The notes below the pieces were generated by a model. The model saw only the letters and a program-made list of their open reading frames with translations. It was not told the DNA's origin and did not search any database. Both the position numbers and the translations under genes were made by a program. A DNA stretch of 64,000 nucleotides, taken from the NCBI RefSeq assembly GCF_000210295.1, contig NC_026741.1, positions 992,001 to 1,056,000 on the forward strand, read 5' to 3'. The DNA comes from Trypanosoma brucei gambiense DAL972 (taxonomy: Eukaryota > Euglenozoa > Kinetoplastea > Trypanosomatida > Trypanosomatidae). Shown piece after piece: positions 53,240 through 62,190 of this stretch. Positions within the stretch are counted from its first letter, which is position 1. Each line of letters starts with the position of its first letter.

Positions 53240-54499
53240 TCAACTTTTCCATATACCACACGTATTATCCTTCGATCCCGTTAATATTGTGTCTCCCTCA
53301 TAGTTGAAAGCACACGAAAATATCTCATCATTATGCCCCGTAAGTGTTTGTAAATTCTGCCCCGTTTCCACGCTCCACACTCGACACGTCTTGTCATTTG
53401 CAGCCGAAATAATTTTTGTGCCTTGTGGGTTGAATTGAACCTTCGAAATCTCCCCTTCGTGCCCCACCAGACTTGCGACGCAGTTAAATGTCGCCGTGTC
53501 GTATACACGCGCCGTTGCATCTGCACTAGCCGTTACAATTTGGGATCCCGATGTGCTGAAAGCAACGTCAAGAATTTCATCCGTGTGCCCACGCAGCGTT
53601 GAAACACACTGTCCACTGCCTACATCCCACAACTTACTCGTGCGGTCAATGCATCCTGTGACGCAGAGGTTCCCAGCAAAGTTAAATTGCGTGGAGGAAA
53701 TCTCCGCTCGATGGGAGCTCAACGTGTGTACGCATTTTCCCGTCCGCACATCCCACAACTTCGCAGTGGTGTCGAAACTACCAGTGAGAATGAGATCCCC
53801 ATTCGTGTTAAAATTTAGTGAGACGATTTCTGCGGTGTGGCCGAGTAGTGTGTACAATTCTTGCCCTGTTTCAACATTCCACACCTTTGCCGTGTAATCC
53901 ATTGAACCTGACGACAAGTGCGTGCTCTGGGGGTTGAAACTCATGCACACAATTTCCGCCATGTGTCCCGCCAGCGTGCAGTAGCACTGAGCTGTCCGTG
54001 CATCCCATATCTTACATGTTTTGTCGAAACTCCCTGTGGCTACTCGGTTGCCGTACGGGTTGTTGAACGAAACAGAGTAAACAACGTTTCGATGTCCCTC
54101 AAGAGAAACAATTTCATTGCCCGTGGCCGTGTCCCATACCTTACAGGTGCGGTCATAACTTCCTGTGATGAAAGAATCACCGCCTTTATTGAAGGCACAG
54201 TTGGTCAGTGGCAGCATGTGCGCTCGGAGAGTCTTGAAGAGGTAAAACGTTTGGTTGTTGTTGTAACCCGCACGAAGTTTGTCCACCAGGCGTTGCAGAT
54301 ACGTGACAATCTGCGGCAGAAGATTCATGGAGAGCAGGGGCTCCTCCTTGATTATTTCTGCGGCCAAGAGTTCTAGATTGGTGTTTGGCGTCAGCGTGAG
54401 TAAATCTATATGCTTCTCGCCCACCTCCCCAACGGAGGTCTCATATTCCAACGTTATTCCCGGAGGGTAGTATCGCAGCAAGAACGAACGAAGCCGCAT
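53240..54499 (-). CDS. DAW1: Outer dynein arm transport WD40 protein DAW1/ODA16
   Basis: 419 residues from an ATG, near the family's usual 415. The N-terminus ([20 protein letters not shown]) is the DAW1/ODA16-specific helix region. About eight WD repeats follow from residue 90, with phrases [37 protein letters not shown] and [10 protein letters not shown], all close to vertebrate DAW1 (WDR69). In Chlamydomonas ODA16 is the adaptor loading outer dynein arms onto IFT46 for transport into the flagellum. The same role is expected here, fitting a motile trypanosome. It is among the most conserved proteins in the window. Confidence 0.95.
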   Translation of the reverse strand: MRLRSFLLRYYPPGITLEYETSVGEVGEKHIDLLTLTPNTNLELLAAEIIKEEPLLSMNLLPQIVTYLQRLVDKLRAGYNNNQTFYLFKTLRAHMLPLTNCAFNKGGDSFITGSYDRTCKVWDTATGNEIVSLEGHRNVVYSVSFNNPYGNRVATGSFDKTCKIWDARTAQCYCTLAGHMAEIVCMSFNPQSTHLSSGSMDYTAKVWNVETGQELYTLLGHTAEIVSLNFNTNGDLILTGSFDTTAKLWDVRTGKCVHTLSSHRAEISSTQFNFAGNLCVTGCIDRTSKLWDVGSGQCVSTLRGHTDEILDVAFSTSGSQIVTASADATARVYDTATFNCVASLVGHEGEISKVQFNPQGTKIISAANDKTCRVWSVETGQNLQTLTGHNDEIFSCAFNYEGDTILTGSKDNTCGIWKS

Positions 54500-54965
54500 G
54501 GTTTCAGTAAGTGGATGTGGGGGAAGAGTTAAACGAAAGTCGGTTATAAATATATATAAAGTAAATGAGATTAAACCTTGAAGTAGCTAATCAACAACAA
54601 GTGACTGCTTTTTCTATACTTTAATATATGTACGTATATATGTTGCTCCTATAGAGTTAGAAATAACACAAAACAAGAAAAAGGATGGTGCGAAAGTAAC
54701 AGAAACCTTTCCATTTAAATGTGAGCGAGAGATACAACATATGTCCATCCTCGTCGTAACGCGTAGTAACAGTGGAGGGAACCGTAAATAATCACAGAAG
54801 TAGCAGTAGGTGTTGTGGTGGGCAGTTTCTTTTTTTGCTGTTGCGTATTTGAAATATATGCTTTAAGACCCACTTGACATCCTTCCTTCACCAGCAGATC
54901 CCACAGGTGAAAAATGTGCTTCGACCTAAACACGTCGCGCGCTGCAGGTTCATCAGGGAGGTGCC

Positions 54966-55012
<47 letters not shown>

Positions 55013-55597
55013 TGTGTATGCAGAAGAAACGAAAGAATGAAGACGGCAACGAAATAAAGATAGAGATGAGGAGCCGAACAAAAAAAAAAAAAGCAGTCGA
55101 TACGACAAGAAAGAAAGGAGAGGCAATAGCCACAACCATCCTCGCTGAATATCTACCACTCCGCAACATATACAATCCTGAATCCTCACACACCGGCATG
55201 AAATCAGCGCTTGTAAGAGTGCATCTCGGGTTGGAAGAGAACAGGTGACGTTGCCTGCCACGACGCAAATGGAAAAAAATGACACTAAACTGAGTGGGAG
55301 AGACGGATACAAATACACTTCCACATCGCTGGCACTCGAAGCGTCATACTTGTCAAGAAAAACAAAAAAAGCCATCTACGAAATCAACGAAATAAAAATA
55401 CTTCGTTTGGTTTCTCTTCCTCCCTCCTCTCTTTTTCTTTATTTCAGGGATCAAACACACATGGGCTGCGTCACTTGGTCTTTTTGCGGTTTAACATAAT
55501 CACAACTTCCGACCTCCCCTCCCCTTCCTTCAATGTCTCTTCCTGAAACAACAGCACACACTGCTTCTTCCCTACTATCGCAATAGGGCACTTCACA
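54500..55597. other. Spacer between DAW1 and the ZC3H15-like gene
   Basis: Contains the GT repeat at 54968-55014. A minus-strand frame runs through the repeat and on to 54715 with protein-like composition but has no ATG, so it is not called. No RNA gene is seen. Confidence 0.55.
54968..55014. repeat. GT dinucleotide repeat
   Basis: A pure GT run of about 45 bases (CA on the transcribed strand), in the 5' region of DAW1 or the 3' region of the ZC3H15-like gene. Confidence 0.95.
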
Positions 55598-56275
55598 TCA
55601 AGAAAGATCATACGCGGCTTCGTCGGCGTCTTCGTCTGGAATGGATTCCCTCTCATACGCCTCATCGGCATCCTCGTCATCAACAAATAGTTCCTTATCC
55701 ATTTGCCATAAGTCCCAACCACGAAGTTTGCCCTCGCCGGCTTTCGCCTTCCGCACACGAGCGGCATCCGCCTCGGCTGCCTCCTGTCGCTTGGCCGCTT
55801 TCCAGGCTTGAAAACTTTCCTCCGTAACGGGTGTGAGATCACTGCGCCCCTTCAATGCTTCACGTTCCGCCTCCAGCTGTTCCTCTAATCGGCGCTCATC
55901 GTATTGCACCTCGTCAAAGTCCTCTGGTCTGAACAGGTATTCATCAGGGGCGCAACCGAGATTTTTGTCGACCTCTTCACCTTCTGCGTTGTTGGCACTT
56001 TCCTCTTGCTTCGATTTGTCCTGTTTATTGACGGTAGAAACGTCCTTGAAGAGGCGAGCCATCTCCATCTCAAAGGCCTTCTTCTCCTCACGGGCCTTTC
56101 GTTTTGCTTCAAGATCCTCATTACGCTTACGGTCATTGGGGTTTCCTTGATTGACACTTTTGGAAATGGATTGAATGTAGGACTGTACCTTCGAGCTTCT
56201 GTTCTTATTCTTCAACCCAAACGTTTTGTCTTCGACAATCTTTTCCCGCTTCTTCTGCTCAGCCTTCTTGCCCAT
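55598..56275 (-). CDS. ZC3H15/Tma46 (DFRP1)-like protein lacking CCCH zinc fingers
   Basis: 225 residues from an ATG. The start (KKAEQKKREKIVEDKTFGLK) is almost the same as human ZC3H15 and yeast Tma46. The later block LEEQLEAEREALKGRSDLTP with ESFQAWKAAKRQE matches the C-terminal DFRP region of that family. What is missing is the central part: animal and fungal members carry two CCCH fingers between these blocks, whereas here there is a short acidic linker with a single cysteine. The family binds and stabilises the translation-associated GTPase DRG1/Rbg1 on ribosomes through the DFRP domain, so that role may remain while direct finger-mediated RNA binding is lost. The C-terminus is highly acidic. 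Confidence 0.85.
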   Translation of the reverse strand: MGKKAEQKKREKIVEDKTFGLKNKNRSSKVQSYIQSISKSVNQGNPNDRKRNEDLEAKRKAREEKKAFEMEMARLFKDVSTVNKQDKSKQEESANNAEGEEVDKNLGCAPDEYLFRPEDFDEVQYDERRLEEQLEAEREALKGRSDLTPVTEESFQAWKAAKRQEAAEADAARVRKAKAGEGKLRGWDLWQMDKELFVDDEDADEAYERESIPDEDADEAAYDLS

Positions 56276-57326
56276 GTTAACTTGCTCTTAATCGTTTTCT
56301 TTTTGTTGTTTTCGGCAGGTGCTCCGGTTGCTGAAGTTTGTAACAAATGGCTCCACGCCGCCCTACCAATTACTATGTTGCACCCTCTATTAATAACAAC
56401 AACGCAGATTCGCAAATCAAAAAGAACAAAAGGAGGGAGCGAATCGAATTAATTAATTCCGGAAGCACGGTGTAACCGCCTGTAGGCCGCCGCTGCGCCC
56501 ACCAAACCTCCTGTGCATGTTTGCATTAGGGAGGGTAGAAAGGGACTGGAGGGGTGACGCTCACTTAAAAGAAGGGTAAACCACATTACTAGCCTCCTCT
56601 CAAAAAAGAAAAAGAAAAATTGTGTTTTTCGGTGTACCCCGTCTGCACATGACTAAACTAAGAAGCAGTTCGGAGCTTCACTCTCCTCTGGAAATTCCAA
56701 TTGCATTTCCCCATGTGCTCGGGTACCTCCCACCAATCACTGATCTATGATAAATGTGTGAAGATATAGATGCAACCCGACAGACAAATTTCGTCTGCCT
56801 TGGCATGTACCTTCCCCTTTGCTTGGGGCTGCCACTGCTCCCATTGGTAGTTTCAAATCAATGAGCAAGTGGACAGCAAAAATAAACTTTCTCCCCTCCT
56901 CCACATTCAAATATTTGTATAGGATGTGTAAGAGGAAACGACGGTGCGCAGAAGCGCACCCGCCCGCGGAATACACGGGGCGGGTGAGAATCCCACGACA
57001 CTTGAGTGTGATAGTAAGTGCATGGCACTGCTAATAAGATAGAAAAGAGAAAAGTGGGCAAGAAAACCCAGCGAAGGCGGTGTGAATCATTTATTCACTC
57101 CTTTCTTCTTTTCCATTCCCCCTACACTCCTTCTCATATATCTTTTCACCCTTCTATACTGGCGCATATTCAGCATTTTCTATAGATCTGTTGGACCCAC
57201 CCTCAGGTAGGGTCGCGAGAGAACGGGAAGGAAGCGTTGAAACAAACATCACCGACCAAAAAGTAAAAAAAAAAGAAGGGGAAACAAAACAATAACCACC
57301 CGAGACAAGATACGATTACTCAACAC
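56276..57326. other. Spacer upstream of the ZC3H15-like gene
   Basis: About 1 kb. The minus-strand frames here (for example 56737-56976) start at GTG. No RNA gene is recognised. Confidence 0.55.
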
Positions 57327-60300
57327 TTAACGCCGTACTCTCTCGAACCAGCGATCTTCATCTCCTATGATATCCGAACTGTTGGAAATTGCAACACGGC
57401 TCACACGTCTTACCCCGGAAGTACTTCGGACTCTTGGACGAGTAGTCAATTCGGCCTCCGCCTCTTCATCGTCGTAGCTCACTTCCCTAACAGCCGCGTC
57501 TCCTTGTAGACGCGAGGGCGATGGTTGAGGTGACGATTGGAACGATGGTGATGAGGGGCGTCTAGTGGGCGGAGTCCTTCTTATCGGCCGCCTAACCGCT
57601 TCCTCTTCCTCTTCTTCTATTTCATCCACCTCATGATTCATGACGGGGGGCGCAGGTCTGCGGGTGATGTAACCCCTTCGTGGAACTGGGGCTGGTGGTA
57701 TCTCACTTGAAGGTACGCTCCGGAACGAGTCAGGTACAAACTTTCGATCGGGTTGAGATGAAGGGCGACGAGGAGCTCCTTCAACACCGTCACCACCCCT
57801 CTCCATAGCTTGAAGTCGATCCCGTTGCTCCCGCCCACGCGTTGGTGGCGGGCCTCCTCTTTTTCCATTTGCACTCGCAAACAGAGGTTGCTGTGGCCTC
57901 TTTTTCGCTTCGTGGAACTCTGCTTGCTCGTTCACCTGCTCCTCCTCGACTTCTTCGTACTTTACCTCTTCCTCATCAACCGCTTCTCCATCCGCCATCT
58001 CGACCTCCTCCTCCTCCTCCTCCTCCTCCTCCTCTTCCACTTCTTCCTCTTTCATGGCGGTACTCCTGGAGGGCGGTGACCTCGACTTTCCACCCCTTCC
58101 TGATTTAACCACAACCTTTGTTTCTTCACCTTCCATTTCGGTTCCCTGAAGCGTATTGCCCACCGTCTGGGGAATTTGGGAACTACCATGTTTTGTCGAC
58201 GAATCCCTTGAAGCAATACCCCGTCGTGTGGGTGCCGCTATCTCCTCCATTTCGTCAAAGTCATCATCATCGTCAGCCTCTGGGAGTAACTGTACAAGCG
58301 TTGGCGTAAGCAGTGCCTCGAGGTCGTCACGGTTGGTCAGAATGTCGTGAACCACAGAAACATCAAACTCCTCTATGGCTTCCACAAGACTAGAGACACT
58401 CTCGCACTGAGCTATTGCATTCGCAAGTCCTAGCGGTTCAGCAAGCTGATAAAGACGCTTTTTCTCTGCCACCGAGAAAGGCCCTTCGGTGTCAATGCTA
58501 ACAATGGATGTGTTTGCGTTACTCATGGCAGTTGCTCTGTTGGTTCCACTGCCGCCGCTAATGGAAGTGGCCAAAATGTGGTAATGCACGACGTTTACAC
58601 GAGTTAGAATCTGCTGATCAAGCACGTGAAGCACCCCAAGCATCGCCTCAGCAAAACGACAACGAATGTCTTCTTCACGAACAGAACTCTTGAGAGATGT
58701 TTCGTATAAGTGCAGCGTGGTTCCCATCAATGCGACGACACTACACCCCGAGTTGAAGTCAATTGCCGGCCGAATGGGCGTGAAACGACACTTTTTATTC
58801 GCGAAGAATGCTGTAAACGCCTTAACGGCTTCATCAACCTTTTCCGCCGTCATGTCAGTTACGTTTTTACCACGCCGGGACCGGTACGGACGCCGATCAG
58901 ATGAGAGAAGAGGAAAACCAAACGGAGGTACATCACGCACATCAACCGTAACGGGATGCCCACGCGAAATGGTACGCAACAAAACAGCAGCGTGTATTAG
59001 TGCCTCTACACCCTTTTCTTTGTAGAATCGGACGGACGCCACGTCGGCCGTGGAGGCCTCACGCGCTTCTGCGTAGCTGTTATACGCAGCCCACACCTGC
59101 TTCAATGCGGCAATCTCCGCCGTATCGTTACGCGATAAACTTGTCGAACTGAAGGCACTATAAAGGGCGAACGGATCCACCTGGGAAATCTCGTCGTCGA
59201 TTGGTATGACGAAGCCTCTCTTCTCGTCCTCCCTAACGTCCGGTAGATGCAGATAGCCATCTGCACTGCTAAACTGGTGAAGCATCAGGGCGGTAAGGCG
59301 CGCTAAAGACTCTCTCTCTTTCTTGTTGGGCGGTGAAACAGTTGTTGCGGATGCGGTCGCAGCATTTTCGCCACGCTGCTCCTCCTCGACATCGGCATTG
59401 TGGTGTCTACCTTTTTTCTGCGGACTGTCATCAGTGCCCCTCTTCTTATGTCGGACTCTCATCGCCTTCGGGTCGGAAGCTTCCGCTTTCACATTCTCTG
59501 GGGTCGCTACCGGATTCAAGTTTCTATTGCCCCGCACGTATGGGGTGGGAGCAAACTCCTGCTCTGTCTCCTCCAAGAGGCGTGCGATCTCAGCATCCTC
59601 ATCTGTATGTACAGCCTCAGCAGCCTTCTCATTTTTCTTGCTATTGCTTGCGGCCGCAGCCACTTTATCTTCCTCTCCCTCCCCGAACCCCTCTCCAGCA
59701 GCCAACTCTACTTGTCTCGCATGCCTCTTTCCTCTGTTCTTCGGTGACTTGTTAAACTTGTTACCAGAGGCATCAGTTTTGTCTTCTCCCTCCTCGGTTG
59801 CTGACGCCGCACTCGCTTCTTGGCTTTTGTTCTCTCTCTTCTGTCCAGCAGCTTCACTAGCTGCAGCTGCCACAGCCCCTGGGAGTGCCGCCTGCATCCC
59901 CGTGATAAGTGGTGCGAGTATTTTCCTGTTGCCCTTATTCGCTACGAACTCTTCAATTACAGCAGCCTGTATTGTTTTTGTTAACCACATAATCACCTGG
60001 TCCTTCTGTGACTCAGCAGGTTGCCGTGCCATCGTGGCATACGCTTCTTCTAAAACGCCCCGGGTATACATCGACACAGGAACTCGCTCCCGGTTCTCAT
60101 CCCAACGACCCACCGTCGTTATACCCGCAAGACGGAGCGCTCGCGCGTCTTTGCACACCTGATAGCGTTCCGAGGCAAGAACGACATCCAACCATTCGCG
60201 GCGGCCGCGTAAGGCCGTAAGTTGTCGCCGTGGGACCATTGCGACAAAATCAAGCATGGACACGTCCTCAACATCAGAGGCGCTGGAATCAATCAACAGC

Positions 60301-60578
60301 TGTACGACACCCCGCAACGTGTCAGTACGTATACCACTCCCACCGGGTTCTAGTTCAGGAATCAGTACCTGTTCGATTGAACACTGATGCGGCAATGTGT
60401 GCGGAATGTTACCGCCATTAGTTGGGGTCATATTTGAAGACGTGGAGTGGTAACGAAAGCTTCCACTTAGGCCTGTAGCACATAAGCTTCTGCGTCGTAA
60501 TCCATTCGTCACAGTGGTGAGGAGTCCAACGCACGCCACATGTTTTGGGGCCAGAGAAACAAGATTACGGCGAAGCAT
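57327..60578 (-). CDS. Large kinetoplastid protein, probably mitochondrial, paralog A
   Basis: 1083 residues from the ATG at 60578; the longer frame starts at GTG. The new N-terminus (MLRRNLVSLAPKHVACVGLL) is Arg/Ser rich without acids, a mitochondrial-type leader. Long Ala/Glu/Lys-rich linkers surround a central folded region encoded at about 58250-59150, with PPFGFPLLSSD, FFANKKCRFTPIRPAIDFNS and FAEAMLGVLHVLDQQIL. The C-terminal third holds a glutamate run and a Pro/Arg-rich disordered tail. The same folded core occurs in the neighbour at 62191, so the two are paralogs. No known family is recognised; a role in mitochondrial RNA or ribosome biology is only a guess from leader and charge. 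Confidence 0.82.
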   Translation of the reverse strand: MLRRNLVSLAPKHVACVGLLTTVTNGLRRRSLCATGLSGSFRYHSTSSNMTPTNGGNIPHTLPHQCSIEQVLIPELEPGGSGIRTDTLRGVVQLLIDSSASDVEDVSMLDFVAMVPRRQLTALRGRREWLDVVLASERYQVCKDARALRLAGITTVGRWDENRERVPVSMYTRGVLEEAYATMARQPAESQKDQVIMWLTKTIQAAVIEEFVANKGNRKILAPLITGMQAALPGAVAAAASEAAGQKRENKSQEASAASATEEGEDKTDASGNKFNKSPKNRGKRHARQVELAAGEGFGEGEEDKVAAAASNSKKNEKAAEAVHTDEDAEIARLLEETEQEFAPTPYVRGNRNLNPVATPENVKAEASDPKAMRVRHKKRGTDDSPQKKGRHHNADVEEEQRGENAATASATTVSPPNKKERESLARLTALMLHQFSSADGYLHLPDVREDEKRGFVIPIDDEISQVDPFALYSAFSSTSLSRNDTAEIAALKQVWAAYNSYAEAREASTADVASVRFYKEKGVEALIHAAVLLRTISRGHPVTVDVRDVPPFGFPLLSSDRRPYRSRRGKNVTDMTAEKVDEAVKAFTAFFANKKCRFTPIRPAIDFNSGCSVVALMGTTLHLYETSLKSSVREEDIRCRFAEAMLGVLHVLDQQILTRVNVVHYHILATSISGGSGTNRATAMSNANTSIVSIDTEGPFSVAEKKRLYQLAEPLGLANAIAQCESVSSLVEAIEEFDVSVVHDILTNRDDLEALLTPTLVQLLPEADDDDDFDEMEEIAAPTRRGIASRDSSTKHGSSQIPQTVGNTLQGTEMEGEETKVVVKSGRGGKSRSPPSRSTAMKEEEVEEEEEEEEEEEVEMADGEAVDEEEVKYEEVEEEQVNEQAEFHEAKKRPQQPLFASANGKRGGPPPTRGREQRDRLQAMERGGDGVEGAPRRPSSQPDRKFVPDSFRSVPSSEIPPAPVPRRGYITRRPAPPVMNHEVDEIEEEEEEAVRRPIRRTPPTRRPSSPSFQSSPQPSPSRLQGDAAVREVSYDDEEAEAELTTRPRVRSTSGVRRVSRVAISNSSDIIGDEDRWFERVRR
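58005..58045. repeat. CTC triplet repeat encoding polyglutamate
   Basis: Roughly 11 CTC units on the plus strand encode the run of glutamates in paralog A. Confidence 0.85.
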
Positions 60579-62190
60579 GGCTTTTGTTCGTTCTACTCCC
60601 CTCACACTTTTAAAGGCTGCGGTTCGTTCCACTGTGTGTGATCCGGTTTGGTTTCCAGGACACGTGGAGTTGAAAACCACACCGGGCCTATCCGTCGTAC
60701 CCTCGTTCCTCCCTTTTTTTTCTCTTTAAAAGGACGGACGATGTATTGATAAGAAATGTTTGTCTACTGTATGCGCAAAAAAAAAAACACATATAGAAGG
60801 AGAAAAGCGGAGAAGGAGAACGATCGTAACGCGGCCCTCATAGTGGGTACAGTGACAATCACAAGAAAAAAGCGCGTGCTCCCAACAAGGTATATACTTT
60901 TGTACAAGTAGTGTATGACAAAAAGGGGGTGGGGATAAAACAGAATCACATATGGGAGTGGAATAGAAGAAAGGATGAATGACCCAAACATAAGACGGAG
61001 GAGAGGGGAACACCAAACAAAGAAACAAGCGAATGAGAAAAAAAAATACAAAAAGTAAGGAAAGTGGTCGTATGCAACAGGACGGGCGGGCCCTCACCCC
61101 AGTCGCCGTTTTCTCTATCCTTCGCACCCTTTTCGCTTTCCCTCATTGGGTCAAACCATCGCCGTCATGCTTTTTCGTTGATTGAAAATCCATTTAGACA
61201 CTTATGAACGTAAATAAATATATTTATATATATCACAACGTCGCGCACATACTTATAGAAGGGGCATGCGCCTTTAAGTGCGGTTACTGGCACCGCATGA
61301 CCTGGCTTCCTCTCACTCAGTGGTCACTGCGGTAGCTCTGCAGTTGGATGACACACACGGGGGGGGGGGAAATAGGAGGGAGAACTCTGCGTAAAGATCC
61401 AGCACCACCTTGCGTAGGCCAAACGACACGACATCGGCATTCCAGGCGTAAACGAACTCATAAAAAGAAAAGATTAATCCACGTTGCGAATATATAAAAT
61501 GACATGAATACGGAAAGAGATCTAACAAAGGAAGCCACGTACCTTTCACTTCATTACTCACTTGTCTTTAATTTTAATGCATCTATGAAACTTGCGTGGC
61601 GGTTGCGCCGCACGGCCACACACAGCAAACTGCCGTCTTGGTCACGAAGCGCACGCAAGCCAGGGGAACAACTGGTATCTGCTTCCAAAGGCAGAAACCG
61701 GCGAAGAATACCAAAGTAATACTTAAAGTAATAACAATAAGTGCATCAGTGATAGGTCCATCAAAAGAAAAACTAGGACGAAACACTACTTAGACGTATC
61801 ACCCTTCCTCTATCGTTCTATTTGCGTATGCGTTCCTCATGTTGTAGGTTTGCGGGTCTGCACTTACATACTCCGTGCGTAAGTCTGCACACGACAATGT
61901 GAAGTAATGCAACGAAGCTGGGCGACCATCAGGAAGTCACGGGATAAGGGAAAGATACAATTCAAGCAATCGGTCGAGAGCCGACACTACCAAATGAAGT
62001 AAAGTGAAACCAAAACTCTGAGCTCAGGTAAGTAAATGCAGCAAAGTATGCAAATATCATACGAGGTAAGGAAGAACACACTGCAGTTTTTACGGTGGTG
62101 CGATGCGAAGTCCAGCACTGTTTTCTTACCACCTTCTACTCTGTTCCACACTGCTATCAGTAAACGTTCCGTGGGAAAACGCCAAGAAGC
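60579..62190. other. 1.6 kb spacer between the paralogs
   Basis: Contains a G10 run (about 61361-61370) and TA-rich sequence near 61215-61235. Two minus-strand frames with membrane-protein-like translations (61313-61561 and 61583-61786) have no ATG and are not called. No RNA gene is seen. Confidence 0.55.

Noticed and set aside
54715..54965. Protein-like minus-strand frame (DVFRSKHIFHLWDLLVKEG) continuing out of the CA repeat
   Set aside because: No ATG in the frame; only GTG. It may be a decayed gene, but there is no supporting copy.
61583..61786. 67-codon hydrophobic frame in the spacer between paralogs
   Set aside because: No ATG anywhere; a stop lies two codons upstream of the GTG.
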